In this document: piece by piece, positions 36,192-46,568 of the stretch | Position numbering within the stretch: position 1 is the stretch's first letter | Layout of the letters: the number at the start of each line of letters is the position of its first letter | Source: Clostridium sp. MB40-C1 | GTDB lineage: Bacteria > Bacillota > Clostridia > Clostridiales > Clostridiaceae | Direction: 5' to 3' | Length of the DNA: 64,000 nt | Assembly: GCF_030913655.1 (NCBI RefSeq) | Contig: NZ_CP133189.1 | Span: 496,001 to 560,000, forward strand | The notes under the pieces: model-generated | The model's database searches: none | Told to the model about the DNA's origin: nothing | Seen by the model: the letters and a program-made list of their open reading frames with translations, nothing else | Made by a program: the position numbers and the translations under genes

Positions 36192-38273
36192 ATGTCGAAA
36201 AACGCAAAAGAAAAAATTTGGAGTTTTACAAAAATAAAAAGTATTAAAGTAGTAATAATGATTTCTATTCTGCCAGTTGTTCTAATATCTTTACTGATTA
36301 TGGGTATTTTTTCAAATTATACTTCTAAAAAACTTATAACTACAGAAATTGAAAATAGAATGAAACATCAGTTGGAAGAAACTATAAATCTTATAGAGAA
36401 AGATATGGAGAGACATGCACAAATAGCAGTTGATTTGGCTAAAGTTGCTGGAGCTAGTAGTTCGGTATTAACTAAGGATGCAATTATAAAAGCTCAAGAA
36501 GGAGTACTTTCTACTAATAAGGATACACTAGGAGTGGGGGTTTGGTTTGAACCCTATAAATACAGAACTGATACAAAATTTTTCGGACCTTATGTATACA
36601 AGGATAAAGATGTAGTGAAAATTACTGAAGATTACGCTACAGAACAGTATAATTATCCATCACAGGATTGGTATAATATGGATAAAAATAGTAATAACCA
36701 TGTTTCATGGAAAGAACCTTACTATGATGAAACGTTAAAAATGACTATGTTAACATCTGCTGCACCAATAAATGATGGAAATAAAAATTTTCTGGGTGTA
36801 GTAACTGCTGATATGAGTTTAGACACTATACAAACAAATATTAAAAGTATTAGAGTAGGGCAGACAGGCAAAGCTGTGCTTTTAGGGAAAGATGGAACAT
36901 ATTTAGCGGGTGCTTCCGACAAATCAGTTATGAAGGTTAAGATTACAGAAGACCAAAATAAAAGTATAGCTAAACTAGGTGAAAATATTTTAAAAAATAA
37001 AGAAGGTATTTCCTCTTTTGATGAAAATGGTAAAAATCTTGTATATTATAAACAGATACCAAGTTTAGGGTGGAGTATAGTGCTATCAATTCCAGAAAAA
37101 GAACTTTATGCTCCAGTTAATAAGTTATTAATGAATATAGTTATATTAAGTTCAATTACTTGTATATTGGTGATAGTTGCAATTAGTATATTTGGGGTAT
37201 ATATTACTAAGAATGTTAAAGAAGTAAATGATCTTTCATATGCAATTGCAGAGGGAGATTTAACTCAGACAATAAATCTTAAAAGTCAAAATGAGTTAGG
37301 CTCAATGGGTAATAACTTAAATCGAATGAACAATAACTTAAAAGAATTGATTGGAAAAGTTACTGGAAGTTTAGAACAAGTTGTAGCAACGGCAGAAGAG
37401 CTTACATCAAGTTCTGAACAGACACAGCAATCTGCTGAACAGGTATCTTTAGCTATTCAGCAAGTAGCAGTTGGTAGTGTAGAGCAAGTTTCTATAACTA
37501 ATGATACAACTAGAATAGCAGAAGATATATTTACAGGTATGGAACACATATCAAACAATATACAAACAGTAACAAATACTTCTTTAGAAGCATTTAAAAG
37601 GGCTGAAAAGGGTAATGAGGTAGTATATTCTGCTATTAAGCAAATTAATAATATTAGTGAGAAAGTATCTATATCATCAGGGGCAGTATTGACACTGGGG
37701 GAAAAATCAAAAGAAATTGGAACTATAGTATCGGTAATAACAGATATTGCTGGACAGACAAATTTATTAGCATTAAATGCGGCTATTGAAGCAGCGAGAG
37801 CTGGTGAACAAGGGAAAGGTTTTGTGGTTGTAGCTGATCAGGTTAAAAAGTTGGCAGAGCAATCCGCTTTGGCCGCGGGCAATATATCAAGTTTAATAAA
37901 TGAAATACAAAAAGAGATAATAAATGCTATTAATGCTATGAATAATGGTAATATTGCAGTTGAAGATGGTATAAACATGGTGAATCAGGCTGGAAAATCT
38001 TTTGGAGAAATATTAGAGGATATAAATCATGTAGCTTCTCAAATGCAAGATGTAACAGCAGTAACAGAAGAAATTGGTGCAGGAACACATAAGATGGTAG
38101 CGGCTATTGAAAATGTAGCTAAGATTTCTACTCAGTCTTCAGAAAAAGCGGAAAATGTAGTGGCGGCTTCTGAAGAACAGACAGCATTAATGAAGGAAGT
38201 AGCTAATGCTGCTGAAAATTTAACTCAGATGGCTGTAGAGCTTCAAACTTTAATGAGCAACTTCAAATTATAG
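36192..38273 (+). CDS. Methyl-accepting chemotaxis protein
   Basis: The 693-residue membrane receptor has TM1 at about 19-41, an extracytoplasmic dCache-type sensor (about 45-305), TM2 at about 311-336, a HAMP domain (to about 390) and a long signalling coiled coil. The highly conserved kinase-control tip is present near 512-560 ([20 protein letters not shown], then [20 protein letters not shown]). The Cache fold usually binds small ligands such as amino acids; the ligand here is unknown. ATG 36192 follows AGAGGTGG. It interrupts the SpoU-pheS neighbourhood seen in other Firmicutes, so it was probably inserted later. No che genes are nearby. Confidence 0.95.
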   Translation: MSKNAKEKIWSFTKIKSIKVVIMISILPVVLISLLIMGIFSNYTSKKLITTEIENRMKHQLEETINLIEKDMERHAQIAVDLAKVAGASSSVLTKDAIIKAQEGVLSTNKDTLGVGVWFEPYKYRTDTKFFGPYVYKDKDVVKITEDYATEQYNYPSQDWYNMDKNSNNHVSWKEPYYDETLKMTMLTSAAPINDGNKNFLGVVTADMSLDTIQTNIKSIRVGQTGKAVLLGKDGTYLAGASDKSVMKVKITEDQNKSIAKLGENILKNKEGISSFDENGKNLVYYKQIPSLGWSIVLSIPEKELYAPVNKLLMNIVILSSITCILVIVAISIFGVYITKNVKEVNDLSYAIAEGDLTQTINLKSQNELGSMGNNLNRMNNNLKELIGKVTGSLEQVVATAEELTSSSEQTQQSAEQVSLAIQQVAVGSVEQVSITNDTTRIAEDIFTGMEHISNNIQTVTNTSLEAFKRAEKGNEVVYSAIKQINNISEKVSISSGAVLTLGEKSKEIGTIVSVITDIAGQTNLLALNAAIEAARAGEQGKGFVVVADQVKKLAEQSALAAGNISSLINEIQKEIINAINAMNNGNIAVEDGINMVNQAGKSFGEILEDINHVASQMQDVTAVTEEIGAGTHKMVAAIENVAKISTQSSEKAENVVAASEEQTALMKEVANAAENLTQMAVELQTLMSNFKL

Positions 38274-38443
38274 TTTTAGATGAGTAATCAAAAATAAGAT
38301 GCCAGTATCTAGAGGCTAGTTAGATTGGATGTTTTGGAAAATAGAAAATAAGTTAAAATGGTTACCAAAAGGCTAATTACTAAAAGAGTAAAAAAAGTAT
38401 TTGAAATTAATCTTATATATGGTTATAATATAATGTAAAGTTT

Positions 38444-38634
38444 AGGCTATGTTTTAGTAAATTGTTGATTCCATATAATTTCAAAAATAATTCTAAATTT
38501 AGTTTAAGTAATATGGCTAAAATTTCATAACTCGCATAACTCGAACAATGAAATTTCTTAACGCTTAATTACCTAAACTAAATAAGAATTGTAACTTTTC
38601 ATTATAATGAACTTAACAATTTAAAACATAACCT
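38444..38634. repeat. MITE-like palindromic element, full copy (family 2)
   Basis: A 190-bp imperfect palindrome ending in AGGCTATGTTTTA on the left and TTAAAACATAACCT on the right. Internal pairs include AATTCTAAATTTAGTTT with AAACTAAATAAGAATT and a central AATTTCAT / ATGAAATT. It has no coding capacity. Shorter relatives lie at 32595, 40108, 61264 and 63173. Confidence 0.7.
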
Positions 38635-38652
38635 TAGGGCTACTAAAGGAAG

Positions 38653-38688
38653 TTTTAAAAGTGTGTAAAAAACAACACTCTTTTAAAA
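38653..38688. repeat. Inverted repeat downstream of the family 2 element
   Basis: TTTTAAAAGTGT pairs with ACAC and TTTTAAAA with a two-base bulge. It may be a leftover terminator for the chemoreceptor gene. Confidence 0.4.
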
Positions 38689-38747
38689 CGGATCCTATAA
38701 TTAAAACATATCCTTAGCTAGTGATGTGAAGTTTTAAGTAATAGTAG

Positions 38748-38776
38748 TTCAAAATGTTAATAAAATAAACTATGAT
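38748..38776 (+). promoter_or_regulatory. Possible pheS promoter
   Basis: TTCAAA, 17 bases, TATGAT, positioned just before the T-box leader. Confidence 0.5.
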
Positions 38777-38782
38777 GAAGAA

Positions 38783-39033
38783 AGTAGATATATGAATTCT
38801 TTCAGGGAGAGAAGGGCTTAGAGTGGAAACCTTCTTAGAAATGAATATATTGAAGTTCACTTCGGAGTTCTGATTGTGAAATTTAAGTAGTAATCAGCGG
38901 CAGAACAGTCGATAATAGTTTAATGAGAGAATTTGTACAATAATATTTTTTATTTTAAATAATATTGTTATAATTAATCAGGGTGGTAACGCGGATAAAC
39001 TTCGTCCCTTTTATTGGGGAGGAAGTTTTTTTG
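38783..39033 (+). ncRNA. T-box leader of pheS
   Basis: T-box sequence AGGGTGGTAACGCGG (38980-38994), followed by a terminator (AACTTCGTCCC / GGGGAGGAAGTT, T-run to 39032). A TTC (Phe) specifier is likely in GAAGTTCACTTCGG near 38855. Uncharged tRNA-Phe should permit readthrough into pheS. Confidence 0.9.
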
Positions 39034-39058
39034 TATAGTAAAAGAAAGGAGAGTAACA

Positions 39059-40078
39059 ATGAGAGAAAAATTAGAAGTTATTAAAAACAGTGCTTTAGAA
39101 GAAATTAAAAAAGTTTCAAGTAAAGTTGAAATTGAATCACTAAGAGTTAAATACCTTGGTAAAAAGGGTGAGCTTACTCAAATATTAAGAGGTATGGGTG
39201 GATTATCAGCAGAAGAAAGACCTATTATAGGTAAAATGGCTAATGAAATAAGAGAAAGTCTAGAAAGTTTTATTACTTCAGCAGCAGAAGAAATTAAAAA
39301 TAAAGAGAAAGAAATTAAATTAAAGAGTGAAATAATAGATATTTCTATGCCAGGAAAGAAGCAAACAATAGGTAAGAAAAATCCTCTTCAATTAACTTTA
39401 GATAGCATATGTGATATTTTCATATCTATGGGATTTTCTATAGAAGAAGGTCCTGAAGTCGAAAAAGATTATTACAATTTTGAGGCTTTAAATATACCTA
39501 AAAATCATCCAGCAAGAGGAGAGCAAGATACTTTTTACATAAATGAAGATGTAGTTTTAAGAACTCAAACATCTCCAATTCAAATAAGAACAATGGAAAA
39601 TCAAAAACCTCCAATAAAAATGATTGCACCAGGTAAGGTTTATAGATCAGATGCAGTAGATGCTACTCACTCACCTATATTCTATCAAATTGAAGGCTTG
39701 GTTATAGATAAGGGAATAACTTTTGCAGATTTAAAAGGAACTCTTGAAATGTTCACTAAGAAAATGTTTGGAGATGGAATGAATACTAAATTTAGACCTC
39801 ATCACTTCCCATTTACAGAACCGTCAGCAGAAATGGATGCTACATGTTTTGTATGTGGTGGAGAAGGATGTAGTGTTTGTAAAAATAGTGGCTGGATTGA
39901 ACTTTTAGGATGTGGAATGGTTCACCCACAAGTTTTAAGAAATTGTGGTATAGATCCAGAAGAATACAGTGGATTTGCTTTTGGATTTGGGTTAGATAGA
40001 ATGGTTATGCAAAAATACGCAATAGATGATATAAGATTGTTATACGAAAGTGATATGAGATTCTTAAATCAATTTTAA
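39059..40078 (+). CDS. pheS: Phenylalanyl-tRNA synthetase alpha subunit
   Basis: The 339-residue class II catalytic subunit has an N-terminal coiled coil (about 1-85) and a catalytic domain with [36 protein letters not shown] and the C-terminal [10 protein letters not shown] (motif 3). A Cys-rich insert [12 protein letters not shown] is also present. ATG 39059 follows AAAGGAGAG; an upstream in-frame TTG at 39014 lies in the T-box terminator. It is separated from pheT by 191 bp containing a half repeat of family 2. Confidence 0.97.
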   Translation: MREKLEVIKNSALEEIKKVSSKVEIESLRVKYLGKKGELTQILRGMGGLSAEERPIIGKMANEIRESLESFITSAAEEIKNKEKEIKLKSEIIDISMPGKKQTIGKKNPLQLTLDSICDIFISMGFSIEEGPEVEKDYYNFEALNIPKNHPARGEQDTFYINEDVVLRTQTSPIQIRTMENQKPPIKMIAPGKVYRSDAVDATHSPIFYQIEGLVIDKGITFADLKGTLEMFTKKMFGDGMNTKFRPHHFPFTEPSAEMDATCFVCGGEGCSVCKNSGWIELLGCGMVHPQVLRNCGIDPEEYSGFAFGFGLDRMVMQKYAIDDIRLLYESDMRFLNQF

Positions 40079-40107
40079 AATTAAGTTTTCAAGGGTTATT
40101 TATTTTA

Positions 40108-40150
40108 AAATTGTAATTTTTCATTATAATAAATTCAACAATTTTAAAAT
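40108..40150. repeat. Half copy of family 2 palindrome between pheS and pheT
   Basis: GTAATTTTTCATTATAATAA and CAACAATTTTAAAATATA match the right arm of the element at 38444-38634. Confidence 0.4.
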
Positions 40151-40269
40151 ATACAAAAATAAATTCGTCGTGAAAACTAAAAGTCTAAAAATAATGTATT
40201 GATATATATGATTTTGATTATGAATTGATAGGAAACTTATAGAAAGTAATGAACTAGGAGGTAATTTTA

Positions 40270-42648
40270 ATGAAGGTACCAGTAAAATGGCTTAAAGATT
40301 ATGTAGATATAGATTTATCACCACAAGAACTTGGAGATGCTTTAACTCTTTCAGGTTCAAAGGTGGAAGAAGTTATAGTAACAGGAGATATAATACAAAA
40401 TGTTGTTACAGGAAAGATAATAGAACTTGAAAAACATCCTGATGCTGAAAAGTTGTCTGTATGTCAAGTTGATATAGCTAGAGAAGAGCCTATACAAATA
40501 GTTACAGCAGCAACAAATATGAAAAAAGATGATATAGTTCCAGTTGCACTTCATGGTTCAACTTTAGCTGATGGAACAAAAATAAAAAAAGGGAAATTAA
40601 GAGGATTGGTTTCTAATGGTATGTTCTGTTCTGAAGAAGAATTAGGAATAGCAGGAGATGAACCAATTATAGGACTTATGATCCTTTCAAAAGAAACTCC
40701 AATTGGTAAAGATATTAAGGAAGTTTTAGATCTTCAAAAATCTATTATAGATTTTGAAATAACATCTAATAGACCAGATTGTTTAAGTGTTGTTGGTATT
40801 GCAAGAGAAACAGCAGCAACTTTAGGTAAAGAGTACAAAATGCCAGAAACAGAATATAAAGCTTCATCTTCTAAAAATATAGGAGATATTATAAAAGTAG
40901 AAGTTAAAGACGCATTATGTAGAAGATATATGTCTCGTGGGGTTACTAATGTAAAAATACAACCATCTCCACAATGGATGCAAGAAAGACTTTTAGAAGC
41001 TGGAGTTAGACCTATAAATAATATAGTTGATATAACTAACTTTGTTATGATAGAACTTGGTCAGCCAATGCATGCTTTTGACAAAAGAGAAATAACTTCA
41101 GGTACTATAGTAGTAGAAAGAGCAGAGGAAAGCGAAAAATTTACTACTTTAGACGGAGAAGAAAGAATTTTAGATCCAAGTATCTTAAATATTAAAGATG
41201 GTAATAGAACTATAGCTCTTGCAGGAATAATGGGTGGGTTAAATTCTGAAGTTGTAGAAGATACTTCTGAAATTGTACTTGAATGTGCTAATTTTGATGG
41301 AACCAATATAAGAGTTTCTTCTAAAAAATTAAATTTAAGAACAGAAGCTTCAGGAAAATTTGAAAAAGATTTAGATCCTAATGCAGTAGAAATAGCTATG
41401 AATAGAGCTTGCAGATTAATTGAAGAATTAGGTGCAGGAGAAGTTATGGAAGGTACTATTGATGTATATCCAGAAAAATTAGAACCCCATACTGTGAAAG
41501 TTGATAGTAACTGGATTAATAAATTCTTAGGAATTAATCTTTCAAAAGAAGATATGAAAATGTATCTTGATAGACTTGATTTAAAAACAGACATAGAAGA
41601 AGATACATTAGTTGTAAATGTTCCTACTTTTAGATGTGATATGAACATTAAAGAAGATGTAGCAGAAGAAATTGCAAGAATATATGGATACAATAATGTT
41701 CCTTCAACTACTCCATATAGTGTAACTGTTAGAGGTGGAAAAAGTGAAAAACAAATTCTTGAAACAAAGGTTATTGATACTTTAATAGGAAGTGGATTAA
41801 ATCAATCTATAGCTTATTCTTTTGTAAGTCCTAAAGTTTTTGATAAAATATTACTTCCACAAGATAGTTCTCTTAGAAAAACTGTAAAAATAATGAATCC
41901 TCTTGGAGAAGACTACAGCATAATGAGAACTACATCTATACCATCAATGATGGAATCTTTAGGAAGAAACTATTCTAGAAATAATGCTTTAGTTAGACTA
42001 TTTGAAATAGGAAAAGTTTATATTCCAAATGAAAATGAAAAGGAACTTCCAGAAGAAAGAAATGTAGTAACTATTGGAATGTATGGAGAAGCTGATTACC
42101 TAGATTTAAAAGGAGTAGTTGAAAATATACTAGATTCTTTAGGAGTTAAAAAAGTTAAATTCACAAGAGAAAGTGAAAATCCTACTTTCCACCCAGGAAA
42201 AACAGCAGCACTATATATAAAAAATGAACTTGTAGGAACAATTGGAGAAATACATCCGGATGTATCTGAAGTTTATGAAGTAGAAGAAAGATGTTATATT
42301 GCAGAACTTAACTTAGATGTATTATTTAAGTATGCAAATAGAGAGAAGAAATATAGCCATCTTCCAAAATTTCCTGCTGTTACAAGGGATATTGCTATTT
42401 TGGTTGATGAAAATATATTAGTTCAAGAAATTGAAGAAACTATAAATAAACAAGGTGGAAATATCCTTGAGAGCGTTCAGTTATTTGATGTTTACAAAGG
42501 AAAGCAAGTACCAGAAGGTAAAAAGAGTATAGCTTATGCTTTAGTTTATAGAGGTGAGAATAAAACTTTGACAGATAAAGAAGTTAGTAAAGTACACGAT
42601 AAAATTGTTAGAGCATTAGAATTTAAGCTTGGAGCAGAACTTAGATAA
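40270..42648 (+). CDS. pheT: Phenylalanyl-tRNA synthetase beta subunit
   Basis: The 792-residue protein contains the EMAP/tRNA-binding domain (about 40-150, [14 protein letters not shown]), B3/B4 editing domain (about 210-375, [25 protein letters not shown]), B5 domain (about 400-475, [16 protein letters not shown]), core fold, and the C-terminal anticodon-binding FDX-ACB domain (from about 700, [18 protein letters not shown]). Length is standard. ATG 40270 follows TAGGAGGTAA. With PheS it forms the alpha2-beta2 synthetase; proofreading of mischarged Tyr is in this subunit. Confidence 0.97.
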   Translation: MKVPVKWLKDYVDIDLSPQELGDALTLSGSKVEEVIVTGDIIQNVVTGKIIELEKHPDAEKLSVCQVDIAREEPIQIVTAATNMKKDDIVPVALHGSTLADGTKIKKGKLRGLVSNGMFCSEEELGIAGDEPIIGLMILSKETPIGKDIKEVLDLQKSIIDFEITSNRPDCLSVVGIARETAATLGKEYKMPETEYKASSSKNIGDIIKVEVKDALCRRYMSRGVTNVKIQPSPQWMQERLLEAGVRPINNIVDITNFVMIELGQPMHAFDKREITSGTIVVERAEESEKFTTLDGEERILDPSILNIKDGNRTIALAGIMGGLNSEVVEDTSEIVLECANFDGTNIRVSSKKLNLRTEASGKFEKDLDPNAVEIAMNRACRLIEELGAGEVMEGTIDVYPEKLEPHTVKVDSNWINKFLGINLSKEDMKMYLDRLDLKTDIEEDTLVVNVPTFRCDMNIKEDVAEEIARIYGYNNVPSTTPYSVTVRGGKSEKQILETKVIDTLIGSGLNQSIAYSFVSPKVFDKILLPQDSSLRKTVKIMNPLGEDYSIMRTTSIPSMMESLGRNYSRNNALVRLFEIGKVYIPNENEKELPEERNVVTIGMYGEADYLDLKGVVENILDSLGVKKVKFTRESENPTFHPGKTAALYIKNELVGTIGEIHPDVSEVYEVEERCYIAELNLDVLFKYANREKKYSHLPKFPAVTRDIAILVDENILVQEIEETINKQGGNILESVQLFDVYKGKQVPEGKKSIAYALVYRGENKTLTDKEVSKVHDKIVRALEFKLGAELR

Positions 42649-42739
42649 AGCAATTAGATAAATTCATATTTAATAAAGTTATAAAATGTGATAGAATATA
42701 AGTAAGAATTTTCTTGAATTTATCTAAGAGGGTGTTCAG

Positions 42740-43333
42740 ATGAATAAAGTAACTGTAAAGATAAATGGTTCTGAATATAATTTAAAAGGTGATGAAAAAG
42801 AAGAATATTTACATAAAGTAGCAATGTATGTAGATAAGAAGATTACTGATATACTAAAGATGAACGATAAACTTAGTATATCAGATGCAGCTGTTCTCAC
42901 AGCAGTTAATGCAATAGATGAGTTATTCAAGTGTGCAGAAGAGATTGAAGTTGTAGATAAAGAGTTAGAGGAATCTAAAAAAGAGCAAAGAAGGCTTTTA
43001 TCTCAAGTAGAGGACTTGAAACGTCATATTAAAAATCTAGAAGAATATAATGCTGAACTTCAAAGCAAGCTTGAAAATAGTCAAGATGGTGAGTATTTAA
43101 AGCAGTTTGAAGAAGAGAACAAAAGGTTGAATGAAGAAATGGATCTTATAAAGGATAAAACAAAACAGTATATTAAAGATAAAAATGATTTGAAATCTGA
43201 AAATAAGGAGTTGAAATTTCAAGTTCAATCTGCTAAATATAAGATTATGGATTTGCAGAATAGGTTAATAGAAAATCAAATAGACCTAGTAAAGATGAAG
43301 AAACAGGAAAATCCATTATTGAATGTAAAATAA
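42740..43333 (+). CDS. zapA: Cell division protein ZapA with extended coiled coil
   Basis: The first 90 residues match ZapA (KVTVKINGSEYNLKGDEKEEYLHKVAMYVDKKI), a small protein that bundles FtsZ. Here it is followed by about 100 residues of heptad-rich coiled coil (about 75-190), as in many clostridial ZapA-like proteins, giving 197 residues against about 85-110 in Bacillus. Position after pheT matches the Bacillus order. ATG 42740 follows AGAGGGTG. A terminator lies about 90 bp downstream. Confidence 0.85.
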   Translation: MNKVTVKINGSEYNLKGDEKEEYLHKVAMYVDKKITDILKMNDKLSISDAAVLTAVNAIDELFKCAEEIEVVDKELEESKKEQRRLLSQVEDLKRHIKNLEEYNAELQSKLENSQDGEYLKQFEEENKRLNEEMDLIKDKTKQYIKDKNDLKSENKELKFQVQSAKYKIMDLQNRLIENQIDLVKMKKQENPLLNVK

Positions 43334-43425
43334 TTAGAACATGTTCTGATATCTTAGTGAATTTCTATAATTAAAGTATATTCAGTAATTAAAATTAAGT
43401 TCCAAAAATAAAATAGAATATTAGT

Positions 43426-43465
43426 AAAATCGCTGTAAAATGTATTATTTGCAGCGATTTTTTTT
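43426..43465 (+). terminator. Terminator after zapA
   Basis: AAAATCGCTG pairs with CAGCGATTTT, followed by T8. The remaining 43466-43673 holds no recognised element. Confidence 0.85.
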
Positions 43466-43673
43466 CGTATAATTTAAATTAATAATTTAGAAGTATTCAT
43501 AAATAGTATTCTTGGTATTAGGTTGTTTTTTATCCAGTTAAAAGATGTTTAAAAATTTAAAAAAAGAGAATCTTACCCTAAAAGTAGTAAAATTTCATAT
43601 ATACACATAATAGTATATTATTAGGATTAGTAAAATATATTTTCATGAAATAATATATTTGGAGGATAATAAT

Positions 43674-44819
43674 ATGATATATTTAGACAATGCAGCTACT
43701 AGTTTTCCTAAGCCTCAAAGTGTTTATGATGAAATATTAAACTGTATGAAAAATTATGCTGCAAATCCAGGAAGAAGTTCACATGATATGGCTATAAAAG
43801 CAGAAATGAAAATTATGGAGACAAGAGAAGAAGTAAGTAACCTATTTAATATTAGTAATCCTCTCAACATAATATTTACAAGTAATGCAACAGAATCTTT
43901 AAATATAGCAATAAAAGGGCTTGACAAGAAAGGTAGTCATTTTATAAGTACTACTATAGAGCATAATTCAGTACTAAGACCTTTAAATAGCATAAGTAGA
44001 AAAGGGGGGGAAGTTACTTTACTTGGAGTCAATAAGGAGGGGTATATTGACATAAAGTCTCTTAAAAAATATATAAAAAAGAACACAAGAGCTATAATAA
44101 TAAATCATGCTTCTAATGTCTTAGGAACTATACAGAATATAAAAGAAATAGGGAGAATAACAAAAGAAGAAGGAATAATTTTTATTGTAGATGCTTCTCA
44201 AAGTGCGGGAGTTATTCCAATAGATGTAGTTCGTGATAATATTGATATGTTGGCTTTCCCAGGACATAAAGGATTATTTGGACCACAAGGGACAGGAGGA
44301 CTGTATATTAAAGAAGGTATTGATATTAAAGGCTATACAGAGGGGGGAACAGGGAGTCAGTCTAACTTAATAAGCCAACCTAAGTTTTTACCAGATAAAT
44401 TTGAAAGTGGAACAAGAAATACTCCAGGAATTGTGGGACTTTGTGAGGGCGTAAAATTTATAAGGAAAGTTGGCATAAATAATATACGAAAGCATGAAAA
44501 TATGCTAGTGGAATATTTGATAGAAGAACTAGAAAAAATTCCACAAGTTATAATGTATGGAGGAACTAATTACAAAAACAGAGCTGCCGTAGTTTCTATT
44601 AATATTGAGGGTGTAGATAGTGCGGATGTAGGATGTTTATTAAATGAGAAAGAAATTGCAGTGAGAACTGGATACCATTGTGCACCTTTAATTCATCCTA
44701 TTATCGGAACAGTAAATAAAGGTACTGTAAGGATAAGCCCAGGATATTTTAATACTATAGAGGATATAGATGAATTAATTAAAACTTTAATAGAAATAGC
44801 TAAAAAAGATCAAATATAG
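43674..44819 (+). CDS. Class V aminotransferase, cysteine desulfurase family
   Basis: The 381-residue PLP enzyme opens with MIYLDNAATSFPKPQSV. The PLP lysine is in FPGHKGLFGPQGTGGLYI near residue 201, and the catalytic Cys in RTGYHCAPLIHP near residue 340. The spacing and GYHCAPL context match the EF2568-like subgroup rather than IscS or NifS. That subgroup tends to occur with selenium or sulfur carrier proteins, and a DUF3343 gene of that kind lies 236 bp away, convergent. It probably mobilises sulfur or selenium from cysteine or selenocysteine. ATG 43674 follows TTGGAGGAT; the TTG at 43659 overlaps the ribosome site. Confidence 0.88.
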   Translation: MIYLDNAATSFPKPQSVYDEILNCMKNYAANPGRSSHDMAIKAEMKIMETREEVSNLFNISNPLNIIFTSNATESLNIAIKGLDKKGSHFISTTIEHNSVLRPLNSISRKGGEVTLLGVNKEGYIDIKSLKKYIKKNTRAIIINHASNVLGTIQNIKEIGRITKEEGIIFIVDASQSAGVIPIDVVRDNIDMLAFPGHKGLFGPQGTGGLYIKEGIDIKGYTEGGTGSQSNLISQPKFLPDKFESGTRNTPGIVGLCEGVKFIRKVGINNIRKHENMLVEYLIEELEKIPQVIMYGGTNYKNRAAVVSINIEGVDSADVGCLLNEKEIAVRTGYHCAPLIHPIIGTVNKGTVRISPGYFNTIEDIDELIKTLIEIAKKDQI

Positions 44820-45055
44820 CATTAGAAATACTAAAAGAGGTTTACAATAGGTTGTTTACACTTTTTAAAAATAAAACCTAAATATAATATGTAGAATGAC
44901 TTTGTAAAATGATATATAAGCAAAATAAATATAAAATAGTAGATTGTTTGAAATTTTAGTGTTCATAGGAATTTATAAATATAGTGGAAAATAAATTTAT
45001 TGTGAAAATTTGAGTTAAGATCAGGATTATTTTATATTTATTTTGCTAGAATGAA

Positions 45056-45352
45056 TTATGGGGCAATCTTGGTATAATCAATCTTGTATCCATTATAAGT
45101 TTTTTTGTATATTCCTAAAATGTTTATATTACTATTCTTTATTTCTTCTCGTATATGATCTAAATCATAATAATTAAATTTAATAGCTCTTGCACATCCT
45201 TTTGTGATTAGACAAGGAGCTGAAATTATTCTTATATTATATCCTTTATTTCTCAGTATATTAAGGAGAGCTATACTTTCGTTAGCAGATTTAAATATTA
45301 TTATATAATGCTCATCTTTTTTTATGATAACACACCTCTTTTGATAAAGCAT
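45056..45352 (-). CDS. DUF3343 putative Se/S carrier-like protein
   Basis: This small protein of the DUF3343 family is viewed as a sulfur or selenium carrier: HYIIIFKSANESIALLNIL, then RIISAPCLITKGCARAIKF with the two key Cys. It lies convergent to a cysteine desulfurase-like gene, a pairing seen in selenium-dependent enzyme loci. ATG 45352 gives 98 residues but has no ribosome site. AGAGGTG lies within the coding start, 7 to 10 bases before ATC/ATA codons, and starting at the ATA would give KKDEHYIIIF, exactly the usual family N-terminus. The true start is therefore uncertain. The upstream gap contains a hairpin and a repeat. Confidence 0.75.
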   Translation of the reverse strand: MLYQKRCVIIKKDEHYIIIFKSANESIALLNILRNKGYNIRIISAPCLITKGCARAIKFNYYDLDHIREEIKNSNINILGIYKKTYNGYKIDYTKIAP

Positions 45353-45461
45353 ATTATTTTAGTGCAACTTTATCTAATATAAAATATGAATTAATTATAA
45401 ATTGTGTTATTTAAAATAAAAATTAAAATGAATGAAGTTATGAGAAGTTAATCATGGCAAA

Positions 45462-45494
45462 ACAAATACCCCTATGTTAAACATAGAGGTTTGT
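45462..45494 (-). terminator. Hairpin downstream of the Cys-rich gene
   Basis: On the plus strand, ACAAATACCCCTATGT faces ACATAGAGGTTTGT; one base bulges. A T-rich run follows on the minus strand, making it a likely terminator for the gene ending at 45589. A copy of the ATAAACAG repeat near thrS lies at 45495-45565. Confidence 0.55.
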
Positions 45495-45588
45495 GATAAA
45501 CAGTATTCTTGACTTCTGATGGAGTTTTGAAGTCCACTTGAAGATAAGTAGCTGTTATCTAGGTCTATAGTTGTGGAAATTGTATAAA

Positions 45589-46437
45589 CTAATCAGCTAA
45601 AGGACACTCAGGATCAAAATCTTTAAATGGGAAATCTAGTTTGCTGAAGAATTCACATGGGTCATCAATATCTTCTTGACAAGGATTTTCTTCTACTAAA
45701 CAATCTCCTGAAGTCTCTACTAACATATTAACAATTCTGTATGTTTTTATAATAGAGAACAATCCTATAATAGCATTAATTGGTTTTGCTGTACCAGAAG
45801 GAGTACCAAAATCAAGTTGTAATAAGCAGGCTTCTACTTGGACTAAAGCAAATGGTTTTTCATTTGAATAAGGGCCACATGGACTATATAAACTATTACA
45901 AAAAGCTATATCTACACAGTTGTCGTTGCATTTACAAATGTCTCCTCCAAATAATATTACGGTTTTTTCCCATGTAGTACATGCAAGGATACTATCTACA
46001 GGAACATAAGCACTTCCTACATATTCCTCAAGTTGTACTGGAGTAGTTCCTCTAAATAATTTAATAGGATAGGTAAATTTATATCTTACAGTAATTTTCC
46101 AATAGCCCTGTTGGCCAGTTACACAGCATCCACTTAGAGGGTCTATACTTACTATACAGCACTCAGAGACGCTAAATTTACCAGCTAATTTTACTGAAGT
46201 GACATCAAGTGGCACTGAAAGTAAATCTCCAGGCTCAAAAACAAAGCTGTCATTTTGATCGATTCTAACTTGTTTGTCTCCACATAAACGTGCAGAGTCT
46301 ATAAGTCTACTATTTTCTGATGGTATAGGACTCAAACAATCACGTTGAGTACAAATATCGCATACTTTTTTTGCTATAATACATTGAGATTCCGTACTAC
46401 AATTGTTTGTGCTCTTTACTTCAACGGTATTCTCCAT
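45589..46437 (-). CDS. Cysteine-rich protein, candidate exosporium lattice protein (CsxA-like)
   Basis: The 282-residue protein contains 21 cysteines, spread in pairs and clusters (KKVCDICTQRDC, SECCIV, SGCCVTG, ICKCNDNCVDIAFC, NPCQEDIDDPC). It has no signal peptide and no membrane segment. Alternating strands suggest an all-beta core. Size and cysteine content resemble CsxA, the protein that self-assembles into the crystalline exosporium layer of C. sporogenes; I cannot confirm homology by eye. A sigma-K-like promoter lies 51 bases upstream, which supports late mother-cell expression. ATG 46437 follows AAGAGGAGGAT; an earlier ATG at 46482 has no ribosome site. Confidence 0.7.
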   Translation of the reverse strand: MENTVEVKSTNNCSTESQCIIAKKVCDICTQRDCLSPIPSENSRLIDSARLCGDKQVRIDQNDSFVFEPGDLLSVPLDVTSVKLAGKFSVSECCIVSIDPLSGCCVTGQQGYWKITVRYKFTYPIKLFRGTTPVQLEEYVGSAYVPVDSILACTTWEKTVILFGGDICKCNDNCVDIAFCNSLYSPCGPYSNEKPFALVQVEACLLQLDFGTPSGTAKPINAIIGLFSIIKTYRIVNMLVETSGDCLVEENPCQEDIDDPCEFFSKLDFPFKDFDPECPLAD

Positions 46438-46487
46438 AACAATCCTCCTCTTGCAAAGATTAACGTATAAGTATTGCTTCACATTAA

Positions 46488-46514
46488 TATATTATGTGGT
46501 GTAATAATATGTGT
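46488..46514 (-). promoter_or_regulatory. Sigma-K-like promoter of the Cys-rich gene
   Basis: On the minus strand, AC, 16 bases, CATAATATA; the sigma-K consensus is AC-N16/17-CATAnnnTA. Confidence 0.55.
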
Positions 46515-46568
46515 GATTATTTATTTGAGAAAATAATTTTTAAATTTAAGTAATATTTTTATTATTAT

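Noticed and set aside
41061-41693. Minus-strand ORF of 210 codons opposite pheT
   Set aside because: An antisense shadow in a highly conserved synthetase gene with no start signal.
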